A stretch of DNA of 64,000 nucleotides from Sphingopyxis sp. HIX (GTDB taxonomy: Bacteria > Pseudomonadota > Alphaproteobacteria > Sphingomonadales > Sphingomonadaceae), in contig NZ_LNSB01000027.1 in NCBI RefSeq assembly GCF_001468285.1, positions 1 to 64,000 of the forward strand. Reading direction: 5' to 3'. Positions within the stretch are counted from its first letter, which is position 1, and every line of letters begins with the position of its first letter. Below are positions 41,337 to 48,595 of this stretch, piece by piece. The notes under the pieces are model-generated. The model was not told the DNA's origin and ran no database searches. It saw only the letters and a list, made by a program, of their open reading frames with translations. A program made the translations under genes and the position numbers.

Positions 41337-43984
41337 GGCTTCCTCCTCTCGTCGAAAAACTCGTCGTACAGCCAATGTTCGGCAGGACGCCCCTTCTGCG
41401 TTCGCGGCAGCGGCAGCGACAGAAGCAACGGATGCTCGACGCCCTCTTCGAACAGCACAAAATTGACCGCGCCCGTGGCGCTGTCGCTCGGCTTGTCGAC
41501 CTTGAGCCCCGTGACATAGCGCTGCTGCGCCTCGCTGAAGCTCATCGCCTCGCCCAGATATTTTCGGTCATCGGCCGCCGGAAGCCTCAGCATGATCTTC
41601 AGATTGGTATTCTTGACCGCCTCCGACACGATCTTCGAGGGAATCTGTTCGACGATCGCCAGCCCCTGGCCGAAAGCGCGGATCTCGGCGAGCATGTCGA
41701 CGAACAGCCCCACCGATTTCGCCTGCGAACTCTGCCCGACGACGTCGCCCGCCTGCCCGCCCGATCCCGCGGACTGCGACAAGAGCCGGTGCGCCTCTTC
41801 GACGATCACGAAATGGCGGAGGCCCGGCGGCAGCTTGCCGCCCGCCTCGCGCGCCTTCAGGTCCTCGGCCTGCCGATATTCGAACAAATAGCTCATCAGG
41901 AAAGCCATCGCGAGCGCCTTCTGCGACGCGTCGGGGATAGCGTCGAGTTCGACGATCACGGGGCCGCGAAACAATTGCGTGCGCAGCAGGTCATAATGCT
42001 CGGGCCTGGCAGTCCCGCCATTGCGTGCCGCCGAGAGACGGTAGGTGCTGTCGGCACGCTCGAAGCTCGACCCCAGAATGCCCGACGAAAGATTTTCGAA
42101 GCGGCGGCGAAAAATGTCGCGCATCTCGCCGGCGCGGCCCTGTCCCGCCGCGCCGCCGCCCGAAAACTCCTTTTCGACAAATGGGCCGAGCACGAAATCC
42201 TGCAGCGTGGCAAAGGAAGGAAATATCCGGGCCGGCCTGCCGCGCGTCGCCTCGACCCGACCGAGATGGGGCCCGCCGCGCGCGAACTTGCGATAACCGC
42301 AGCCGCCCGCCGACGGCGGCAGGGTATAATATTCGACCAGCGCCTTCTCCATCAGCAGCGCCAGCACGGGCTCCATCGGAAAGGCCGCCTCGAAGCAGGA
42401 TTTGAGATAGGAGGCGTGGCGCGCGACGCTGATCCCCTCGGGCACGCGGATCGGATCGAAGCCCAGGAAGTCCTCGCCGGGATCGCCGTCGGCGTCGCCT
42501 TCGAAATTCTTGCGCTTGAGATAGGGCACCTTGCCCGCGAGTTCCTGATAATATTCGGTTTTGACCGGCTCGATGACCATGAAGGGAATGCGCAGCCGCG
42601 CCATCTCGCGCGCGAGGAACAAGGTGCTCTTGGTCTTGCCCGATCCCGTGCCCCCGACGATGAAGGCGTGTTTGGTAAGATCGCCCGGATCGATGCTGTG
42701 CCAGGCCGCGCCCTCGAGCGGTTCGGCTTCGTTGGCGTGGAGCGCGCCGGGCCGCCGCACCAGGCCGAGGCGCACGCGGTTCGCCGGCGGCGGCGTGAGT
42801 TGGCCGTCCTGGCCGACCACCGGCTGAAAGGCGAGATTGGGAACGACGAAGGGCGGGATCAGCTGGCTTTCGACGCCCGGGATTCCCTCTTCGTCGGCCG
42901 ACGGCAGCCGGACGAGTTCCTCGGCCTCCTGCAAGGTGAAGAGATGCGGCAGGCGGAGGAGGAAATCGACCTCCTCGATCGCCTCGATCGGTGCGATACC
43001 GGCCTCTTCCAATTGCCGCTGCAAGACATTGCGCTGCCTCTCGCGCTGGGTGGTCGTCCAAAGTCCGGGGACGTCCATGTCGGGACGGTACAGCTGGGTG
43101 CCGGGGACGTCGCGCGACGGCGGCAGCACCTGAAAGGCGCGAAAGCCGCCGAAGCTTGCCGCCAGCATATTGGCGAGGCCGACCACGGCGCCGTCGTCCA
43201 GCCCCGCCACGCGCAACGAGGCATGGGCCAGATAGCCGGGGGGCAGCGAAAAGCGGTCGAAGGCCGAACGAAGCGACTGGACGTCGTCGAACCCGGCGCT
43301 CGCGAGTTGCCCGGCAAAGGGATCGAGGAAGCGCTTGAAGCCGAGCGCCAGCGTCTGGTTTTCGATCCGCTCGCCGGCCGCCAATGGATGCAGGCAGATC
43401 GAGATGACGAGCGGGGCGGCACGCTGCAATTCCTGGAACAGCGCCTTCAGCCGCGGTTTGACGGGATCGACCGGCCCCGGAAGCGGCAGGCAGAAGCGCT
43501 CGCTCATCAACTCGTCGGGATGCGTGTCGAGGTTCGGCAGGCGCCGCGTCCGCGCGTCGGACGCGGCCACGCCGAGAAACGTCGTTGCTCCGTCGTCACC
43601 GCGGCGCAGGTCGGACGAAGCGACCGGCAGATCGACGAACTCGAGGCGGCGCACGACCCGCGCCACGCGCAGCGCACAGTCGTCGAGCGACGCGTCGGGC
43701 TGCATCTTGCGCCAGCCATATCCCGCGGGCAGCATCGCTTCGGCCTGCGCCAGCCGGCGTTCGGCCTCCTCGGTCATCACGCCATGGAACCGCAGCGAGA
43801 CCGAGGTCTCGCGGTGGTTGACCACGCGATATTCGGCGGCGATGCCGCAATCGCGCACGAGGTGCAGCGCGACGTGCGACCAGAAAGCGCGCTGGCCCGC
43901 GATCAGATCGAACAGCCGCGCATCGATTTCATTCCCTTCGACACGCGGGATCGTGAGGATGCGATATTCGGCGAGCAGATCCAT
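41333..43984 (-). CDS. HerA/DUF87-like hexameric ATPase
   Basis: The 883-residue protein has an N-terminal half of about 400 residues without recognised motifs, then a P-loop ATPase domain. Walker A is GGTGSGKTKST near residue 450. PFMVIEPVKTEYY is the DUF87/HerA-type strand, Walker B is HFVIVEEAHRLLS, and AEIRAFGQGLAIVEQIPSKI is the sensor-like region. HerA, VirB4 and related ATPases form rings that move DNA or protein. No nuclease partner (NurA, DUF4297, Sir2) is present, so DNA processing is not supported. Membrane and cell-wall genes surround it, suggesting substrate pumping or membrane remodelling. Confidence 0.85.
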   Translation of the reverse strand: MDLLAEYRILTIPRVEGNEIDARLFDLIAGQRAFWSHVALHLVRDCGIAAEYRVVNHRETSVSLRFHGVMTEEAERRLAQAEAMLPAGYGWRKMQPDASLDDCALRVARVVRRLEFVDLPVASSDLRRGDDGATTFLGVAASDARTRRLPNLDTHPDELMSERFCLPLPGPVDPVKPRLKALFQELQRAAPLVISICLHPLAAGERIENQTLALGFKRFLDPFAGQLASAGFDDVQSLRSAFDRFSLPPGYLAHASLRVAGLDDGAVVGLANMLAASFGGFRAFQVLPPSRDVPGTQLYRPDMDVPGLWTTTQRERQRNVLQRQLEEAGIAPIEAIEEVDFLLRLPHLFTLQEAEELVRLPSADEEGIPGVESQLIPPFVVPNLAFQPVVGQDGQLTPPPANRVRLGLVRRPGALHANEAEPLEGAAWHSIDPGDLTKHAFIVGGTGSGKTKSTLFLAREMARLRIPFMVIEPVKTEYYQELAGKVPYLKRKNFEGDADGDPGEDFLGFDPIRVPEGISVARHASYLKSCFEAAFPMEPVLALLMEKALVEYYTLPPSAGGCGYRKFARGGPHLGRVEATRGRPARIFPSFATLQDFVLGPFVEKEFSGGGAAGQGRAGEMRDIFRRRFENLSSGILGSSFERADSTYRLSAARNGGTARPEHYDLLRTQLFRGPVIVELDAIPDASQKALAMAFLMSYLFEYRQAEDLKAREAGGKLPPGLRHFVIVEEAHRLLSQSAGSGGQAGDVVGQSSQAKSVGLFVDMLAEIRAFGQGLAIVEQIPSKIVSEAVKNTNLKIMLRLPAADDRKYLGEAMSFSEAQQRYVTGLKVDKPSDSATGAVNFVLFEEGVEHPLLLSLPLPRTQKGRPAEHWLYDEFFDERRKP

Positions 43985-43987
43985 CGT

Positions 43988-45946
43988 TCAGTTGAGGTCG
44001 CCGCCGTCGCGGCCGGCATCGTCCGGCGCGTCGTCGGCGCGTCCAAGGTGCTGCGGGTCGTCGTCATCGGCGGCGTCGACCGCCTCGGCGTCGGCGATCG
44101 GCTGCCCATTCGCCTCTTCTTCCCCCGCGGCGACAGGCAGCATGGGCGTGGCCGGAGGGCCCGACAGCGCGGTATTCGCCCCGCCGGGCAGCTGGCCGCC
44201 GATGACACGCGCGGCCAGCACGCGCTTTTGCTCGGCGGTGAGCGCGCCCGGCGTCATCAGCTGTTTCTGGAGGTCCATCGCGTGCTGGGCGTCCGTGCGC
44301 AGCACCTCGTTATGGCGCTCCTCGGCGGTGCGGAGCAATTCCCTGATCTCCTGCTCCGCGAGGTCAAACCGCGCCTCGAGCCCCTCGATCTCGCCGGTGA
44401 AGCGCATGCTGATCGCCGCCGGGCGAAGCCCGATCACCTTGATGATGCGCAGGGCATGTCCGGTATCGACGGCGTCGAACTGGCCGTCGCTGCCGTCCTC
44501 GCGCTCGATGTCGGCGGCGAGCTGCGACTGCCAACAGTCACCGAAACCCTGCTTGACGTCCGACGCCTGGCGTTTGACCTTGCGCAGATCCTTTCGACGC
44601 TCGGCGAGCTTCTTTTCATAATCGCGCACCTTTTGGATGCCGACGTGCAGCGTGGCGGCCGTCAGGTCGCCGACCCGCGTCGTGTTCAGAATGTCGAACC
44701 CGTGGAAAATCGACGCGCTGGTCGGCTTGTCGTCGAGGAAGGCCGCGATGTCGTCGATCTGGTCCGGCAGGACCGACTTGCCGAAAATCTCGTCGAGCCG
44801 CTGGTTGAGCGCCCGCCCTGCCGCCGAATTGACCAAGCCCGCAAGATCGCTGTTCTGGAAGAGAATGTTCCGGGCCGCCGCGATCGGGCCCACGCCGAAG
44901 CTCTGCCCGCTGAAACGCGTCGTAATCGTCAGCTTGTCGGTCGCGAACGAAATGCCGACCAGCCCGTAGGAATCGGTCGCCTCGATGCTCTGCGGCATCT
45001 GCCGCGCCAGATAGCTGATGTTCCATATTTCCAGCGTGCGGTCATGGATCGGCAGATGAAACTGCGAATCCCAGGTACAGACGAAGGTCCATTCGCGCGC
45101 GTTGAGCCCGCGGGTGAAGGCGATCAACTGGTCGTTCGACGCCTCGAAACGCAGATAGCGCGTTGCACGCGCGTTGCGGTCGAAGGGATCGTAGGGGACG
45201 AAAGGCGGCGCGGTGGCGGCATTGCTGGTCTTGACCCCGATCACCGAGGTCGGTTCGCGCGCCATGATCGCCACGAGCAAGGCCGGCGCCACGCAGAGCA
45301 TCAGCGCTTCGATCAACAGGAAGCGATGATCCGCGACCATTTCGATGCTGGGATATCCGCGCTCGACCAGGAAGGACACGACCAGCACGGTCAGGGCGCC
45401 GAAGGCACCGCCGAGGAGGACGGAGCGGTTCGACAACATTTTCGCGGCAGCATATCCGCGCACGAACACCGCAGCGAACGCCAGGGCGCACAGCGGCACC
45501 GACGCGAGGTGGAGCAGTCCGCCCGCGCGCGATGACGGCACGTCGCTCGACATCGCGAGCAGCGCGAAGAGGAGGAAAAAGCCGACGACCATCGCGGCCC
45601 ATATCTGTCCGTTGCGCGCGGTCAGCGGCGCGGGTGCGCCCAGCAGATGCAGCGGGTTCGGCTCGGTCAGCGCATTGCCCGCAACGCCCGAGCCGCCGAG
45701 TTGCGACCAGCCGAAGAACAGGAGCAGCATGTGCAGGCCGATGACGATCCACGGCAGCATCTGGGGCGCTTCGGCCATATTGGCGCTGGGGACGCCGATC
45801 GCGACACCCACGCCCTCGCCGAACAGCGCCGCCGCGATGTCGAACATCGCCAGCGTCATCAGGAACAGGCCGAAAGCCGAGCGTTCAGTGGCCTCCCGCT
45901 TCTCCAACCGCTTCAGCAAATCTCCCAGTTCCACGGACTCAGCCAT
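43988..45946 (-). CDS. Multi-pass membrane protein of unknown function
   Basis: The 652-residue protein has about six membrane helices in its first 250 residues (for example FGLFLMTLAMFDIAAALFGE, IWAAMVVGFFLLFALLAM, FLLIEALMLCVAPALLVAIM). A large soluble region follows with coiled-coil potential (VRDYEKKLAERRKDLRKVKR and the EARFDLAEQEIRELLRTAEE stretch) and an acidic tail. The soluble part faintly recalls SPFH/flotillin-type scaffolds, but I cannot support that. The ATG at 45946 follows GAGGGTGGGA. A 174-bp gap precedes it, the largest in the operon, so a second promoter is possible. The ATPase gene begins 3 bp after its stop. Confidence 0.8.
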   Translation of the reverse strand: MAESVELGDLLKRLEKREATERSAFGLFLMTLAMFDIAAALFGEGVGVAIGVPSANMAEAPQMLPWIVIGLHMLLLFFGWSQLGGSGVAGNALTEPNPLHLLGAPAPLTARNGQIWAAMVVGFFLLFALLAMSSDVPSSRAGGLLHLASVPLCALAFAAVFVRGYAAAKMLSNRSVLLGGAFGALTVLVVSFLVERGYPSIEMVADHRFLLIEALMLCVAPALLVAIMAREPTSVIGVKTSNAATAPPFVPYDPFDRNARATRYLRFEASNDQLIAFTRGLNAREWTFVCTWDSQFHLPIHDRTLEIWNISYLARQMPQSIEATDSYGLVGISFATDKLTITTRFSGQSFGVGPIAAARNILFQNSDLAGLVNSAAGRALNQRLDEIFGKSVLPDQIDDIAAFLDDKPTSASIFHGFDILNTTRVGDLTAATLHVGIQKVRDYEKKLAERRKDLRKVKRQASDVKQGFGDCWQSQLAADIEREDGSDGQFDAVDTGHALRIIKVIGLRPAAISMRFTGEIEGLEARFDLAEQEIRELLRTAEERHNEVLRTDAQHAMDLQKQLMTPGALTAEQKRVLAARVIGGQLPGGANTALSGPPATPMLPVAAGEEEANGQPIADAEAVDAADDDDPQHLGRADDAPDDAGRDGGDLN

Positions 45947-46120
45947 GACGGTCCCACCCTCTTTGTACTTCAGAATCGCTTCTGACCCCGTCGCGATACT
46001 GATCAACAATGCCGCGCAAGCGCAAGAAATTTCACCCGAAGCAGGCTCCTGTTTCCTGCCGCTTGCGACCCGGCCGTTCGATCTTTTCCGGATATTCTTT
46101 ATCGTATCGCCGCGTTTTTC
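45947..46120 (-). other. 174-bp spacer inside the envelope-system operon
   Basis: This is the only sizeable gap in an otherwise overlapping gene set. It is less GC-rich than the flanking genes and has no open frame with coding character. It may carry an internal promoter for the membrane protein/ATPase/acidic protein part. I cannot define promoter boxes. Confidence 0.4.
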
Positions 46121-48595
46121 TTATCCGGCGTCGAGAATCCATCGCGCGAGGGCGCCGCCGGGCGCGAGCAACTCGCTGGCGACGCGCAGATGGGCATCGC
46201 TTTGTCCGCCCTCCCCGCCCGTTCCCACGGTCGGATCCTGGAAATTGACCGCGACGACCACCAACGGCCCCTTGGGCGGCAATTGGGCGCAGCCGATGCG
46301 CGCCGGCTCGTCCTCGCCGGCGCGGGCGCCGACGACGAACACATAGGCCTTGGTATCGTAGCGCATCCCGGGTTCACCCAATGCCCGGATCGGCCGGCCG
46401 CCTTCGAACAGGACGTCGACCCCGCGGTAGCCGAGCGTCCGGCGCTCGCGCGCCTCGGGGCCGGCCGGGACTGCGCGCGCCCGGCAGCGGTCGCCGGTGT
46501 CCACCGCCCAGTCCGCGCCGCGCTTCGCCAGGCAAAGCCGGCCGCCGCGGATGTCGCGGTTGACCTCCCCGATCGTCTGCAGTTGGGCCGGGGTGGCACT
46601 TTCGGACGTCGGGGTCCCCGTCTTGGACAGGAGTATGAAATCGTCCGGCGCACCGGGGCGCCAGCGCATCACCCGGTCGCGCAAACCGAAGCGCGGTGCC
46701 GCCGCCGTCCCCACATTGGCGACATCCTCGAGCCCCCGGCAGATCGCCTGGTTGCGTTCGAAGGCCATTCTGGCCGGGCGATAGCTTGCTGGCCAGGGGC
46801 GAAGCCGCGCATTGACGCGCCGGCCGGTGACGAGCCGGGCATAGGATTGGGCGAGCACGATGTTGTTCCACGCATAATCCTGTCCGCCGAGGATGATCGG
46901 CACGACCTGGGCGCGGAACGACTGCAGGCCCTCGAGCGCCGGCCAATGGATGTTCGCCGGATTGGGCAGGCCCGCCGCCCAGTCGTCTTCGCCCCACAGC
47001 GCGAGCTTGTCGAGCCCCCGATGCCCCCCGGCATCGTCGGTGCCCTTACCGGGCGAATCCGGGCTGATGTAATAGCTCTCGAAATCGCGCTTCCAGGGGA
47101 GCTCGATCGTCCGCCTGCCGCCGCCGCGAAAGCAGGGGGCCGCCGCGCCGGCATTGCGGTAGTCGCGATTCGCGGACCGCGGTTCGGCCGGTTCGGCACA
47201 GCTGGTGAGCATCATCAACGCCGCGGCATATTGGTTCGACGAGAAGGCGATAAACTCCTGCGCGTCGATCCAGCCCCCGCTCCGGACGGCGGGCGCATGG
47301 AGGCTGCCGTTCAGATCGACGCCCAGGACCTGGTCGATCTGGTCGGCCCCGCCCGGCGTATCGGCGACCTCGAGCATCCGGCCATCCTTGTAGAAGGAAC
47401 TGAAGATCGCCTCGGCCACCAGCGGCTTGGCGACCGAGCCCACGGGCATTTCGCGGAAATTCACGTCATAGTCGCCGAGCGGCCCCACCGGCCGGAACAG
47501 GTCGTTCCCTTCGCGCGAGGCCATCCCGAGGATTTCGCCGTTGCGCGCATCCATGATGGTGATCGCGGCGGGACGCCTGAGGCCCTGGGCGTCGTAGACG
47601 CTATCGAGCGCCTGCTGCGCGAATTGCGAAAGGTTGAAATCGAGCGTGGTCTCGATCGCCAGCTCCATCGACCGGGCGCGCGCAGGATTCCACTGCGCCC
47701 ACGCCGACATCGACGACCGGGCGCTGCGGCTCAATCGCGCGTAGCGCTCGTTCCCGTCGATGGTTTCCGCGCCGACGACCCGGCTGCGCGGCACCTCGAT
47801 GAAGTCGAGCCGCGCGCCGTCGGGCAGCGCGCCCGCGATGCGAAGGCAGGTGCCCGGTTCGACCGTCAACCGGTTGGTCACGGGATCGACCGCCGCCGCG
47901 TCTTCGCTGTTGCAATAATGCGCCTCTGCCGCAGCCGGCAGCGTCAACTGCCGCCCCTTGCGCCGATAGGCGAGAACCATGTCTCCGTCGCGGTCGGCGT
48001 CCGAACCCTTGCGCAACTCGATAGCCCCGCGCGACCCCGCCGCGACGTAAAAGCCGTCGTCCCAGCCGCCTCCGGCGACCCCCGCACGGTAGAGTGGCCG
48101 CCAGACTCCGTCGCCACCCGTGCCATTGAGCCGCACGAAAGCGGCGCTGTTGCGTTCCGAGCCCCGGTAGAGAAGATCGCCGTTCCAATTGGCCTGCGCG
48201 AGCGGAGAAATGATCGCGTGCGCTCCCGGCGCGATGCCGACGAGCACATTGTCGTCGATCCACAGCGCCGGATCGTTGCGCGCGATATCCTGGCGCAGAT
48301 AGGATCGCTCGACATAGCCGCGAAGTCCGGGAATCTCGCGATTGGCAGCGTCGAGCCGTGCCTCGTCCAGCCGGACCACCGCCGAACGCCGCAATGTGTC
48401 CGCGTCCTGCCGCGCGGTGTCGAGCGCGTCGGTCGCAACGAGGATGTTGCGCGGGATGAGCACATGGTCGACGATCAGGCGATAGCCCTCGTCGGCGTCG
48501 CGGAGCTGCCGTTCGGGCGCCGTGATGCCGATCACCGGAAGCACGGTCAGCAGCGCGGCCGCGAACCCCGTTGCGACGAACTTGGATGCGCTCAT
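46121..48595 (-). CDS. Penicillin-binding-protein-type transpeptidase
   Basis: The 824-residue protein carries all three motifs of the serine transpeptidase/beta-lactamase fold. SVAK has its active Ser near residue 388, S-S-N lies near 452-454, and KTGTP near 658. The strand ITIMDARNGEILGMAS before them is typical of PBPs. The N-terminus has a signal or anchor helix (FVATGFAAALLTVLPVIGI), placing the domain outside the cytoplasm. The N-terminal 300 residues do not look like a normal PBP dimerisation domain. It overlaps the SEDS-like gene by ATGA, mirroring the FtsW-FtsI and RodA-PBP2 pairings. It is not a housekeeping FtsI or PBP2 by size or neighbours. Confidence 0.85.
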   Translation of the reverse strand: MSASKFVATGFAAALLTVLPVIGITAPERQLRDADEGYRLIVDHVLIPRNILVATDALDTARQDADTLRRSAVVRLDEARLDAANREIPGLRGYVERSYLRQDIARNDPALWIDDNVLVGIAPGAHAIISPLAQANWNGDLLYRGSERNSAAFVRLNGTGGDGVWRPLYRAGVAGGGWDDGFYVAAGSRGAIELRKGSDADRDGDMVLAYRRKGRQLTLPAAAEAHYCNSEDAAAVDPVTNRLTVEPGTCLRIAGALPDGARLDFIEVPRSRVVGAETIDGNERYARLSRSARSSMSAWAQWNPARARSMELAIETTLDFNLSQFAQQALDSVYDAQGLRRPAAITIMDARNGEILGMASREGNDLFRPVGPLGDYDVNFREMPVGSVAKPLVAEAIFSSFYKDGRMLEVADTPGGADQIDQVLGVDLNGSLHAPAVRSGGWIDAQEFIAFSSNQYAAALMMLTSCAEPAEPRSANRDYRNAGAAAPCFRGGGRRTIELPWKRDFESYYISPDSPGKGTDDAGGHRGLDKLALWGEDDWAAGLPNPANIHWPALEGLQSFRAQVVPIILGGQDYAWNNIVLAQSYARLVTGRRVNARLRPWPASYRPARMAFERNQAICRGLEDVANVGTAAAPRFGLRDRVMRWRPGAPDDFILLSKTGTPTSESATPAQLQTIGEVNRDIRGGRLCLAKRGADWAVDTGDRCRARAVPAGPEARERRTLGYRGVDVLFEGGRPIRALGEPGMRYDTKAYVFVVGARAGEDEPARIGCAQLPPKGPLVVVAVNFQDPTVGTGGEGGQSDAHLRVASELLAPGGALARWILDAG

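Noticed and set aside
41333-43984. HerA-based anti-phage defence (HerA with Sir2, DUF4297 or NurA nuclease)
   Set aside because: No nuclease, NADase or other defence effector is encoded next to the ATPase; the neighbours are membrane and cell-wall proteins.
41282-45535. A 1417-codon plus-strand open frame opposite the HerA-like ATPase
   Set aside because: It is antisense to Walker A/B-bearing sequence and shows the charged, Arg-rich composition of a shadow frame.
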